DNA from: Microbacteriaceae bacterium
GTDB taxonomy: Bacteria; Actinomycetota; Actinomycetes; Actinomycetales; Microbacteriaceae
Length of the DNA stretch: 64,000 bases
Reading direction: 5' to 3'
Assembly (NCBI GenBank): GCA_009780695.1
Contig: WQZN01000009.1
Span: 1-64,000 of the forward strand
Shown: piece after piece, positions 31,493 to 42,322 of the stretch
Layout of the letters: each line of letters begins with the position of its first letter
Numbering within the stretch: position 1 is the stretch's first letter
Notes under the pieces: generated by a model
What the model saw: the letters and a program-made list of their open reading frames with translations, nothing else
The model's database searches: none
What the model was told of the DNA's origin: nothing
Program-made: the position numbers and the translations under genes

Positions 31493-31942
31493 TCAGGCGG
31501 CGGGCTGCTCCGCCGCACCGTTCAGCGCGGCCGCGAGCTCGTGGGGGCGGCGCGTCGAGACGACCCAGTAGGGCACCGGGTCCGCGGCATCCAGGATCGG
31601 CACCTTCACGACCGGCAGCGAGCCGCGCAGCAGCAGCCACGCGCGCGCGTCGAGGTGCTGTCCGCGCTCGAGCGCCGCCTCGCTGCCCGTGAACGCCTGC
31701 GCCCGCCCGATGAACTCGCGCTCCACATTGGCCCGGCCCGCGCGGAACTCCTCCGCCGTGACCACGAGCACGGGGGAGAACCCGACCAGCAGTGCGACGA
31801 TGACGGCGTACAGCACGATCGCGAGGATCACCCCGACCGTCGAGTTGATCGGCCAGAACACGGCCAGCGTGGCGGGGATGATCAGTGCGGTCGCCACGAA
31901 GAGCCAGGGCGCGGCATACAGCCGCTCGCGGAACAGGGTCAT
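31493..31942 (-). CDS. DUF3093 family membrane protein
   Basis: This 149-residue protein has two adjacent transmembrane helices at about 11-30 and 34-56 (WLFVATALIIPATLAVFW, VGVILAIVLYAVIVALLVGF), then an ~90-residue soluble domain with the conserved RAWLLLRGSLPVVKVPI and PYWVVSTRRPHELAAAL. This is the DUF3093 layout, usually found next to dut as here. The function is unknown. It is divergent from dut with only 23 bp between the starts, so the two genes likely have back-to-back or leaderless promoters. Confidence 0.85.
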   Translation of the reverse strand: MTLFRERLYAAPWLFVATALIIPATLAVFWPINSTVGVILAIVLYAVIVALLVGFSPVLVVTAEEFRAGRANVEREFIGRAQAFTGSEAALERGQHLDARAWLLLRGSLPVVKVPILDAADPVPYWVVSTRRPHELAAALNGAAEQPAA

Positions 31943-31952
31943 GCGAACACGG

Positions 31953-31958
31953 TAGCCT
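31953..31958 (+). promoter_or_regulatory. -10 hexamer for leaderless dut mRNA
   Basis: TAGCCT is followed by seven bases and the GTG start of dut. With only 23 bp between the divergent DUF3093 and dut starts there is no room for a leader. Confidence 0.45.
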
Positions 31959-31965
31959 CACACCC

Positions 31966-32484
31966 GTGATCGAAACCGTGGACGTGCCCATCGTCGCGCC
32001 CGCCGCCCCCGTCTACGCGCACCCCGGCGACGCCGGGGCCGACCTCACCGCGACCGAGGCGCTCCGCCTCGCGCCGGGCGAGCGCGCGACCGTCGGCACG
32101 GGCGTCGCGATCGCGCTGCCCGACGGCTATGCCGGCTTCGTCGTGCCGCGCAGCGGCCTCGCGATGCGCCACGGCATCACGGTCGTGAACGCACCGGGCA
32201 CCGTCGACGCGGGCTACCGGGGGGAGCTGCGGGTCACACTGCTGAACACCGATCAGTCCGAGCCCTACGACATCGCGGTCGGCGACCGCATCGCCCAGCT
32301 CGTCATCGTCCCGATCGCCCGCGCCGTCTTCGTCCCCGTCGACGAGCTGCCCGACAGCGTGCGCGGCACCGGCGGCTTCGGCTCGACCGGCTACCGCGAT
32401 CAGGACAAGCCCGCGGGTGCGGCCGTGCGCAGCACGGGCTCGGAGGACGCACCCGAACCCACAACCCGAGGAGAACGCGCGTGA
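31966..32484 (+). CDS. dut: dUTP diphosphatase
   Basis: This trimeric enzyme hydrolyses dUTP to dUMP and pyrophosphate, keeping uracil out of DNA. All five motifs are present: GDAGADL, PRSGLAMRHG, GTVDAGYRGEL (catalytic Asp), RIAQLVI and the C-terminal arm RGTGGFGSTG. It is 172 residues, with ~25 extra polar residues after motif 5. The GTG at 31966 gives the family-typical N-terminus VIETVDVPIV. Its stop overlaps the next start (GTGA), beginning a dut-DUF3710-DUF3159 operon that is conserved in actinobacteria. Confidence 0.96.
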   Translation: MIETVDVPIVAPAAPVYAHPGDAGADLTATEALRLAPGERATVGTGVAIALPDGYAGFVVPRSGLAMRHGITVVNAPGTVDAGYRGELRVTLLNTDQSEPYDIAVGDRIAQLVIVPIARAVFVPVDELPDSVRGTGGFGSTGYRDQDKPAGAAVRSTGSEDAPEPTTRGERA

Positions 32485-33077
32485 GCGACATCGAGCCCAC
32501 CGAATCCGAGAAGTCGGCCCCCGAAGACCGCGAGACCGAAGGGCCCCTCGACGACGCAGAGGCGAACCCGGTCCGCCCCTACATCGACCTCGGCGGGGTG
32601 AAGATCCTGCCGCGCGAGGGCCTGCACCTGCGCCTCGAGATCGAGGAGGAGTCGCAGCGCGTCGTCGCCGTCGCCCTCGACTACGCGGGCTCGACCCTGC
32701 AGGTCCAGCCGTTCGCGGCACCCCGCTCGAGCGGCCTGTGGCACGAGATCCGCTCACAGATCGGCGAGCAGGTCGCGCTGCAGGGCGGCCGCTCGGAGGA
32801 GCGCGAGGGCCCGTTCGGCCCCGAGCTCGTCGCCCAGGTGCCCGTCGCCGGCGGCCAGCCGGGCGAGACGCGCATCGCGCGCTTCATCGGAGTCGACGGC
32901 CCGCGCTGGTTCCTGCGCGGAGTGATCTCGGGCGACGGGGCCGTGGCGCCCGAGGCGGCCGCACTCGTCGAGGACCTGTTCCGCAGCGTGGTCGTGGTGC
33001 GCGGTTCCGTGCCGATGCCGCCGCGCGACCTGATCCCCCTTCAGATGCCGGCGACCCCCGCCGCCCCCGGCGCGTGA
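32481..33077 (+). CDS. DUF3710 family protein
   Basis: This 198-residue cytoplasmic protein is of the conserved actinobacterial family DUF3710. Typical blocks are RPYIDLGGVKILPREGLHLR, AVALDYAGSTLQVQPFAAPR, SGLWHEIRSQI, and RFIGVDGPRWFLRGVISG. An acidic tail-like N-terminus precedes them. The function is not known. It is translationally coupled to dut by a GTGA overlap and to the DUF3159 gene by a 1-bp overlap, so the three products are made together. Nucleotide or DNA metabolism is a fair guess from that context only. Confidence 0.85.
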   Translation: MSDIEPTESEKSAPEDRETEGPLDDAEANPVRPYIDLGGVKILPREGLHLRLEIEEESQRVVAVALDYAGSTLQVQPFAAPRSSGLWHEIRSQIGEQVALQGGRSEEREGPFGPELVAQVPVAGGQPGETRIARFIGVDGPRWFLRGVISGDGAVAPEAAALVEDLFRSVVVVRGSVPMPPRDLIPLQMPATPAAPGA

Positions 33078-33859
33078 TGACCGATCGCGGGCACGATGAG
33101 GATGCCTCGGCCGAGGCATCCTCGAAGCCCGACCCCGCGCTGAGCGAGGCGCTCGGCGCCGCCGCCGCGAAGAACACCGGCCTCGGCGCCCTCGTCGCCG
33201 ACCAGGCCCCGAGCGGCGACGCGCTGCTGCGCGCGGTCGGCGGCGTCCGCGGCCTCTGCGAGGCCGTGCTGCCGGGGCTCGCCTTCATCGTGCTCTACAC
33301 GGCGCTCATGACGCCGTTGCCCGACGCCGCCGTGCCGGTCTCGCTCGGCGCCTCGGTGCTGATCGCGCTCGTGTTCACGCTCTGGCGCATCGCCAAGAAG
33401 GAGAACGCGACGCAGGCCGTCGCGGGCCTGATCGGCGTCGGCGCGAGCGCCATCCTCGCCATCGCGACCAATCGGCCGTCGAACAACTTCGCGCTCGGGC
33501 TCGGCATCGACCTGCTCTACGGCGTCGCCTTCCTGGTCTCGGTGCTCGTGCGCTGGCCGATCATCGGCATCGCGGTCGGCTACCTCTACGGCGAGGGCGT
33601 GAAGTGGCGGCAGTCGCGGCCCCACTACCGCGTCGCGGTCGTCGCGACCCTGCTGTGGACGGCGCTGTTCGCCGCGCGGCTCGTGGTGCAGGTGCCGCTC
33701 TTCCTCGCGAACAACACCGCCGCGCTCGCCATCGCGCACCTCGTCATGGGCGTGCCCCTCTATGTGCCGGTGCTCCTGGCCACCTGGCTGCTGGTGCGGG
33801 GCGCGTACCCCGCGGGCACGGGTGGCGCGGCATCCTCGGAAAGCTCGTCCGACCACTAG
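33077..33859 (+). CDS. DUF3159 family membrane protein
   Basis: This 260-residue membrane protein of the DUF3159 family has about six hydrophobic segments from residue 60 on (LPGLAFIVLYTALM; VSLGASVLIALVFTLW; GLIGVGASAILAIAT; LLYGVAFLVSVLV; VVATLLWTALFAARLVV). The conserved polar motif GRPSNNF-like appears here as TNRPSNNFALG. The function is unknown; a few relatives are described as intracellular-septation-like. The N-terminal ~40 residues are polar. The first codons contain a perfect 26-bp DNA palindrome (33098-33123). It is the last gene of the dut operon. Confidence 0.82.
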   Translation: MTDRGHDEDASAEASSKPDPALSEALGAAAAKNTGLGALVADQAPSGDALLRAVGGVRGLCEAVLPGLAFIVLYTALMTPLPDAAVPVSLGASVLIALVFTLWRIAKKENATQAVAGLIGVGASAILAIATNRPSNNFALGLGIDLLYGVAFLVSVLVRWPIIGIAVGYLYGEGVKWRQSRPHYRVAVVATLLWTALFAARLVVQVPLFLANNTAALAIAHLVMGVPLYVPVLLATWLLVRGAYPAGTGGAASSESSSDH

Positions 33860-33868
33860 CGTCACTGC

Positions 33869-33893
33869 TAGAGTTATCTCGACGTCAAGATAA
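33869..33893 (+). promoter_or_regulatory. acnA promoter region: -10 hexamer overlapping a 20-bp operator-like palindrome
   Basis: TAGAGT (33869-33874) is a likely -10. The palindrome TTATCTCGACGTCAAGATAA (33874-33893, 9 of 10 base pairs matched) covers where transcription should start. This is the classic position for a repressor operator. The regulator is not identified in the window. Confidence 0.5.
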
Positions 33894-33922
33894 ATCACTC
33901 GTTCGCCAAGGAGGCCGACACA

Positions 33923-36718
<2,796 letters not shown>

Positions 36719-36727
36719 GCACGACCC

Positions 36728-36773
36728 ACGCCGGGGCATCCGATTCCTTTCGGATGCCCCGGCGTAGTCTTTT
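36728..36773 (+). terminator. Rho-independent terminator of acnA
   Basis: ACGCCGGGGCATCCG and CGGATGCCCCGGCGT form a perfect 15-bp stem with an 8-nt loop, followed by AGTCTTTT. The stem contains an inverted pair of the GGATGCC/GGCATCC motif. The T-rich tail overlaps the -10 hexamer of dxs. Confidence 0.9.
36765..36770 (+). promoter_or_regulatory. -10 hexamer for leaderless dxs mRNA
   Basis: TAGTCT is followed by seven bases and the ATG of dxs at 36778. No ribosome binding site is present. It starts at the last base of the acnA terminator stem, so the end of one unit and the start of the next share sequence. Confidence 0.45.
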
Positions 36774-36777
36774 CCCT

Positions 36778-38721
36778 ATGTCTCTGCTCGACCACATCCA
36801 CGGCCCTCGCGACCTGGACGGCCTGAGTGACGAGCAGCTCGTCGGGCTCGCCGCTGAGATCCGCGAGTTCCTGATCGAGAACGTCTCGAAGACGGGCGGC
36901 CACCTCGGCCCCAACCTCGGCGTCGTCGAGCTGACGATCGCGATCCACCGCGTCTTCGAGTCCCCGCGGGACCCGATCGTCTTTGACACGGGGCACCAGG
37001 CCTACGTGCACAAGCTGCTGACCGGCCGGCAGGACTTCTCGAAGCTGCGCCAGCGCGGCGGGCTCGCGGGCTACCCGCAGCGCTCCGAGTCGCTGCACGA
37101 CGTCGTCGAGTCGTCCCACGCCTCCAGCTCGCTCTCGTGGGCCGACGGCATCAGCCGCGCCTTCACCGTCACGGGCCAGACGGGCCGCCACGTCGTCGCC
37201 GTCGTCGGCGATGGGGCGCTCACGGGCGGCATGACGTGGGAGGCCCTCAACAACATCACCGACGACAACGACCGCAACCTCGTGATCGTCGTCAACGACA
37301 ACGGTCGCTCCTACGCACCGACCATCGGCGGCATGGCGCGCTTCCTGAACGGGGTGCGCACGCAGAAGACCTACCGCGACCTGTACCTCAAGTCGCGCAA
37401 CGCGGCCGACCGCTTCGGCGCCCCGTCGCAGGCCCTCTACCGCGGCGTCCGCGGCGCCCTGCACGGCTTCCTGGCCCGCGCCTCGAACAACGAGCAGCTG
37501 TACTCGAACCTCGACATCAAGTACGTCGGGCCGGTCAACGGCCATGACGTCGTCGCGATGGAAGAAGCGCTGCGCCAGGCGAAGAACTACGGCGCGCCGG
37601 TCATCGTGCACGCGATCACGCAGAAAGGCCGGGGCTACCAGCCCGCGCTCGACGACGAGGCCGACCAGTTCCACGCCGTGGGGCAGATCGACCCGTCGAC
37701 GGGGGCGCCGGTGGCCGCGGCATCCAGCACCCCGTCCTGGCCGTCGGTCTTCGCCGACGAGCTGCTCGCGCTCGCCGACCGCAACCCGCGCATCGTCGGC
37801 ATCACCGCCGCCATGGAGCGCTCGGTCGGCCTGCACAAGCTCGCCGCGAAGTACCCGTCGCGCGTGCACGACGTCGGCATCGCCGAACAGCACGCGGTGA
37901 CCTCGGCCGCGGGTCTCGCCTTCGGCGGCCTGCACCCCGTCGTCGCCCTGTACGCGACGTTCATGAACCGGGCCTTCGATCAGACGCTGATGGATGTCGC
38001 ACTGCACCGCGCCGGCGTGACCTTCGTGCTGCCGAGCTCCGGCGTGACCGGCCCCGACGGGCCGAGCCACCACGGCATGTGGGACCTCGCGCTGCTCCAG
38101 CTCATCCCCGGCATCCGCCTCGCCGCGCCGCGCGATGCGACGCGTCTGCGCGAGGAGCTAGCCGAGGCGGTCGCCGTCGAGGACGGCCCCACCGTGGTGC
38201 GCTTCCCGAAGGGAAACGTGGGGGAGGACATCCCCGCCCTCCGCCGCCTCTCCGACGGCGTGGACGTCCTGCGCGAGTCCGAGCGCAAGGACGTGCTCTT
38301 CGTCGGCGTCGGGCCGTTCGCGCGCGTGGCGCTCGGTGCGGCCGAGCTGCTCGAGGCCCAGGGCATCGGCGCCACGGTCGTGGACCCGCGCTGGGTCGTG
38401 CCCGTGCCGCGCAGCATCGTCGACCTGTCGGCCGACTACCGCATCGTGATCAGCCTCGAGGACGGCATCCGGGTCGGCGGCATCGGCACCCGACTGCGTC
38501 AGGACCTGCGCGCCGCGGGCATCGACACGGCCGTCGACGAGCTGGGCCTGCCCGACGAGTTCATCGACGCGGCGACGCGCGACCAGATCCTCGAGGACGC
38601 CGGGCTCACCGCCCAGCGCATCGCACGTGACGTCGTCGAGCAGGTGCTCGGCAGCAAGGTGCCGCGGGCGCGCGCGGCGGATGCCGCTGACACCGGCTCC
38701 ATCCCGCACCTGCACGGCTGA
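36778..38721 (+). CDS. dxs: 1-deoxy-D-xylulose-5-phosphate synthase
   Basis: This thiamine-diphosphate enzyme condenses pyruvate and glyceraldehyde-3-phosphate in the first step of the MEP isoprenoid pathway; its product also feeds thiamine synthesis. At 647 residues it is complete. The N-terminal domain has HLGPNLGVVELTIAIH, the ThDP motif GDGALTGGMTWEALNN...VVNDN, and DIKYVGPVNGHD. The transketolase-like second domain has VGIAEQHAV and ATFMNRAFDQ, and the C-terminal domain is intact. Pyridoxal phosphate synthesis here uses PdxST, so DXP is not needed for vitamin B6. The gene ends 29 bp before palindrome copy 3. Confidence 0.97.
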   Translation: MSLLDHIHGPRDLDGLSDEQLVGLAAEIREFLIENVSKTGGHLGPNLGVVELTIAIHRVFESPRDPIVFDTGHQAYVHKLLTGRQDFSKLRQRGGLAGYPQRSESLHDVVESSHASSSLSWADGISRAFTVTGQTGRHVVAVVGDGALTGGMTWEALNNITDDNDRNLVIVVNDNGRSYAPTIGGMARFLNGVRTQKTYRDLYLKSRNAADRFGAPSQALYRGVRGALHGFLARASNNEQLYSNLDIKYVGPVNGHDVVAMEEALRQAKNYGAPVIVHAITQKGRGYQPALDDEADQFHAVGQIDPSTGAPVAAASSTPSWPSVFADELLALADRNPRIVGITAAMERSVGLHKLAAKYPSRVHDVGIAEQHAVTSAAGLAFGGLHPVVALYATFMNRAFDQTLMDVALHRAGVTFVLPSSGVTGPDGPSHHGMWDLALLQLIPGIRLAAPRDATRLREELAEAVAVEDGPTVVRFPKGNVGEDIPALRRLSDGVDVLRESERKDVLFVGVGPFARVALGAAELLEAQGIGATVVDPRWVVPVPRSIVDLSADYRIVISLEDGIRVGGIGTRLRQDLRAAGIDTAVDELGLPDEFIDAATRDQILEDAGLTAQRIARDVVEQVLGSKVPRARAADAADTGSIPHLHG

Positions 38722-38750
38722 CGCCGTCCGCCCACGCGGCTGACGCCCCA

Positions 38751-38820
38751 GGGCACAGAATCGACTGTGGGGCATACCGGATCGGCCGATCCGGTATGCC
38801 CCACAGTGGCTTTCGTGCCC
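38751..38820. repeat. 70-bp dispersed palindrome, copy 3; bidirectional terminator candidate
   Basis: The outer arms are GGGCAC/GTGCCC; the inner stem ACTGTGGGGCATACCGGATC pairs with its complement around CGGCCG. The outer-middle part (AGAATCG against GGCTTTC) is not paired, as in copy 1. It sits between the dxs stop and the convergent fadB-like gene, whose stop codon shares its last base. Confidence 0.85.
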
Positions 38821-41009
38821 TACACGGCCGCGGCGGCCGCCTCGCGCGACGCGGCGCCGACGATCTTCGGCGAGTGGAACGTGCCGCCGAAGACGCGCTC
38901 GCTCGCACCCACGCGGTCGAGATAGGGGGTCAGGCCGCCCATCTGGAAGGGGTAGCCGGCGCCGAGGATCAGCGCGAGGTCGATGTCCTCGGGGGCCGCG
39001 ACGACGCCTTCCTCGAGCATGCGGTGCACCTCGTCGGCGAAGCCGTCCTGCACGGCCTGCAGCACCTGCTCCCGGGTGTGCGGCTTGCCGCCGGGGTTGA
39101 GGTTCGCCTTGACGAGGCGCTCGGCATCCCGGCTCACGCCCTTGGCCTTGCCCTTGCCGTCCTTCTCGAGCAGCGCGCCCAGCTCGGCCACGCGGTGCAG
39201 GTTGTCGGAGCGGTAGAAGCGCTCGGGCCACGCCGCGTGATGCGTGTCGAGCACGTGCGCGCCCACCTTGAGGCCGACGAGGTCGAGCAGCTCCGAGGGC
39301 GGCATCGGCAGGCCGAGCGGCGCGAGCGCCTCGTCGACCGTCGCGAACGAGGTGCCGTCGTCGACGGCGCGCATCGCCTCCCCGAGGACCTTGGCCAGCA
39401 CGCGGTTGACGACGAAGCCCGTGGAGTCCGTCGTGATGATCGCGTTCTTCTTCAGGTTCTTCGCGACCAGCATGGCCGTCGCGAGGGTCGTCTCGTTCGT
39501 CGCGGGCGCATTGACGACCTCGATGAGCGGCATGACCGCGACCGGGTTGAAGAAGTGGAAGCCGATGAGGCGCTCGGGGTGCTCGAGCTTCGCGCCGATC
39601 TGCGCGACCGAGAGCGACGAGGTGTTCGTCGCGAACACGGCCTCGGGCGAGACGATCTTCTCGAAGTCGGCGAACACGTCCTGCTTGACCGACAGCTCCT
39701 CGAACACGGCCTCGATCACCCAGTCGCAGTCGGCGTACTGCGAACGGTCGGTCGTGCCCGTGATGAGCGCCTTCAGCTTGTTGTGCTGGTCCCGGCTCAG
39801 GCGGCCGCGGTCGGCGAGCTTCTGCAGTTCGTCGTGGATGTACGCGAGGCCCTTGTCGACGCGCGCCTGGTCGAGGTCGGTGATGACCACGGGCACCTCG
39901 AGGCGACGCAGGAAGAGCAGTGCGAACTGGCTGGCCATGAGGCCCGCACCGATGACGCCGACCTTGGTGACCTTCTTGGCGAGCGACTTGTCGGGCGCGC
40001 CGACCGGCTTCTTCGCGCGGCCCTGCACGAGGTTGAAGGCGTAGATGGATGCCGCGAACTGGTCGCCGGAGATGAGGTCCGCCAGCACCTCGTCCTCGCG
40101 GGCGAACCCGGCCGCGATGTCGCCGTCCTTGGCCTTGTTCAGCAGGTCGAGGGCGGCGTAGGGCGACTTCGGCACGGTGCCGAGGCGGCTCTCGATCGTG
40201 TCGCGGGCGATCTTGAGCGCGACCGGCCACTTCACGGTGCGCTCGATGCGCCCCGGTGCGTTCTTGCGCTCGACCTTGATCGAGCCGGCGAGGACGCCGT
40301 CGGCCCACTTCAGCGACTCCTCGAGGAAGTTCACGTGGTCGAACTCGACGTCGAAGATGCCGAGCTCGTAGGCCTCGTGGGCGCCCAGCATGCGGTTCAT
40401 CTTGAGCGGGTTCTCGACGACGACCTTGAGCGCGTTCTCGATGCCGATGAGGTTCGGCAGCAGCGTCGCGCCGCCCCAGCCGGGGATGATCCCGAGGAAC
40501 ACCTCGGGCAGCGCGAGCGCGGCGGCCGACGTGTCGATCGTGCGATAGGTCGAGTTGAGCCCGATCTCGACCCCGCCCCCCAGGGCGAGGCCGTTGACGA
40601 AGGCGAACGACGGCACCCCGAGGGCGCCGAGCTTGCCGAGCGTCGAGTGTCCGAGCTGCGCGAGCATCTTCGCGGCATCCTTGCTCGGGATCTCGCCGAC
40701 CTTGGAGAGGTCGGCGCCCGCCGCGAGGATGAACTGCTTGCCTGTGATGCCGACGGCGGCGATCTCGCCGGCCGCGGCACGCGCCGTGAGGCCGTCGAGC
40801 ACGCCCGACAGCTCGATCAGGGTGGCCGGCCCGAGGGTGCTCGGGCGGGTGTGGTCGCGCCCGTTGTCGAGCGTGATGAGCGCGAGCGTCTTGCCGCTCG
40901 GCAGCTTCACGTCCTTCACGAGCGAGTGGGTGACGACCTCGTCGTCGCTGAACTGCAGCAGCGGCGTGAAGTCGATGGCGGCGTACTGGGCCGTCGGGTC
41001 CTGGCTCAT
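38820..41009 (-). CDS. fadB: Fatty-acid oxidation multifunctional protein (enoyl-CoA hydratase / 3-hydroxyacyl-CoA dehydrogenase)
   Basis: This 729-residue fusion has an N-terminal crotonase domain (about 25-260; oxyanion loop NGLALGGGVEIGLN, then ALPEVFLGIIPGWGG) and a C-terminal 3-hydroxyacyl-CoA dehydrogenase domain (NAD loop GVIGAGLMASQFALLF; catalytic His in GFHFFNPV; later half STGFVVNRVLAKV and a duplicated C-terminal lobe). It hydrates enoyl-CoA and oxidises the hydroxyacyl-CoA. The NAD loop has Ala where many homologues have Gly (GLMAS). The thiolase gene lies upstream, 41 bp away, giving a complete beta-oxidation core. Start ATG 41009; upstream in-frame codons are not homologous. 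Confidence 0.92.
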   Translation of the reverse strand: MSQDPTAQYAAIDFTPLLQFSDDEVVTHSLVKDVKLPSGKTLALITLDNGRDHTRPSTLGPATLIELSGVLDGLTARAAAGEIAAVGITGKQFILAAGADLSKVGEIPSKDAAKMLAQLGHSTLGKLGALGVPSFAFVNGLALGGGVEIGLNSTYRTIDTSAAALALPEVFLGIIPGWGGATLLPNLIGIENALKVVVENPLKMNRMLGAHEAYELGIFDVEFDHVNFLEESLKWADGVLAGSIKVERKNAPGRIERTVKWPVALKIARDTIESRLGTVPKSPYAALDLLNKAKDGDIAAGFAREDEVLADLISGDQFAASIYAFNLVQGRAKKPVGAPDKSLAKKVTKVGVIGAGLMASQFALLFLRRLEVPVVITDLDQARVDKGLAYIHDELQKLADRGRLSRDQHNKLKALITGTTDRSQYADCDWVIEAVFEELSVKQDVFADFEKIVSPEAVFATNTSSLSVAQIGAKLEHPERLIGFHFFNPVAVMPLIEVVNAPATNETTLATAMLVAKNLKKNAIITTDSTGFVVNRVLAKVLGEAMRAVDDGTSFATVDEALAPLGLPMPPSELLDLVGLKVGAHVLDTHHAAWPERFYRSDNLHRVAELGALLEKDGKGKAKGVSRDAERLVKANLNPGGKPHTREQVLQAVQDGFADEVHRMLEEGVVAAPEDIDLALILGAGYPFQMGGLTPYLDRVGASERVFGGTFHSPKIVGAASREAAAAAV

Positions 41010-41050
41010 CTTCGAATCAGTCCTTGTCTTCGTGATCGTGAGGTCGAGGC

Positions 41051-42238
41051 CTAGCGGCCGTTCCAGTTCGGGTTCTCCCAGATGACCGAGCCGCCCTGGC
41101 CGAGGCCGACGCACATGGCGGTCAGGCCGTAGCGCACCTCGGGGTGCTCGGCGAACTGGCGCGCGAGCTGCATCATGAGGCGCGGGCCGGATGCCGCGAG
41201 CGGGTGCCCGAGCGCGATCGCGCCGCCCCAGAGGTTCACGCGCGGGTCGTCGTCGTCGATGCCGAAGTGGTCGAGGAACGAGAGCACCTGCACGCTGAAC
41301 GCCTCGTTGAGCTCGAAGAGGCCGATGTCCTCGATCTTCAGCCCGGCCTTGCGCAGCGCCTTCTCGGTGCTCGGCACGGGGCCGAGGCCCATCACCTCGG
41401 GCTCGACGCCCGCGAAGGCGAAGTTGACGAGGCGCATCTTGGGCGTCAGGCCGTACTTCTCGACCGACTCGCCGCTCGCGAGCAGCGACATCGTCGCGCC
41501 GTCGGTCAGCGGTGAGGAGTTGCCCGCGGTCACGCGGCCGTGCGGGCGGAACGGGGTCTTGAGGGTCGCGAGGCCTTCCATCGTGGTGCCGGGGCGGCGG
41601 CCCTCGTCCTCGGTGGCGAGGCCCCAGCCCTCGGCGCTCGAGATCGCGACGGGCACGAGGTCGGGCTGGATCCGGCCGGCCTGATACGCCGCCTCGACCT
41701 TCTGCTGGCTGCGCATGCCATAGAAGTCGGCGCGCTCCTTCGTCAGCTCGGGGAAGCGGTCGTGCAGGCGCTCGGCCGTGTTGCCCATGAACAGGGCGTC
41801 CTCGGCGACGATCTTCTCGGTCAGGAAGCGGGGGTTCGGGTCCGCGTCGAGTCCCATCGGGTGGCGGCCCATGTGCTCCACGCCACCGGCGAGGGCGACG
41901 TCGTAGGCGCCGAAGGCGATGGCCGAGGCCATCGTCGTGACGCTCGTCATGCCGCCGGCGCACATGCGGTCGATGGCGAAGCCGGGCACCGACGTGGGCA
42001 GCCCCGCCAGGATCGCGGCGGTGCGGCCGAGCGTGAGGCCCTGGTCGCCGGTCTGCGTCGTCGCGGCGATCGCGACGTCGTCGACGGCGTCCTTGGGCAG
42101 CTGCGGGTTCCGCTCGAGCAGGCCCACGGTCGCCTTCACGACCAGGTCGTCAGCCCGGGTTCCCCAGTACATGCCCTTCTCACCGGCGCGTCCGAACGGA
42201 GTTCGGGTTCCGTCGACGAAGTACACCTCGGATGTCAT
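41051..42238 (-). CDS. fadA: Acetyl-CoA acyltransferase (thiolase)
   Basis: This 395-residue thiolase makes the thiolytic cleavage of 3-ketoacyl-CoA. The acyl-accepting cysteine is in DRMCAGGMTS. The catalytic His is in ALGHPLAASGPRL, and the second cysteine is in MCVGLGQGGSV. Thiolases normally have CxGGGQG, and the second residue after Cys is Gly-Leu here. ATG 42238 is preferred over an overlapping GTG at 42244 because GGGGAAAGG is best spaced for it. It is the promoter-proximal gene of the thiolase-fadB pair. The cluster carries no acyl-CoA dehydrogenase. Confidence 0.93.
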   Translation of the reverse strand: MTSEVYFVDGTRTPFGRAGEKGMYWGTRADDLVVKATVGLLERNPQLPKDAVDDVAIAATTQTGDQGLTLGRTAAILAGLPTSVPGFAIDRMCAGGMTSVTTMASAIAFGAYDVALAGGVEHMGRHPMGLDADPNPRFLTEKIVAEDALFMGNTAERLHDRFPELTKERADFYGMRSQQKVEAAYQAGRIQPDLVPVAISSAEGWGLATEDEGRRPGTTMEGLATLKTPFRPHGRVTAGNSSPLTDGATMSLLASGESVEKYGLTPKMRLVNFAFAGVEPEVMGLGPVPSTEKALRKAGLKIEDIGLFELNEAFSVQVLSFLDHFGIDDDDPRVNLWGGAIALGHPLAASGPRLMMQLARQFAEHPEVRYGLTAMCVGLGQGGSVIWENPNWNGR

Positions 42239-42322
42239 GGCCACACTGCCTTTCCCCTGATCGTGGATTCGAGTCGATCCTAGAAAGCCGGGTGCGCGCC
42301 GCGGGGCTTCGACTGTCGGAAG

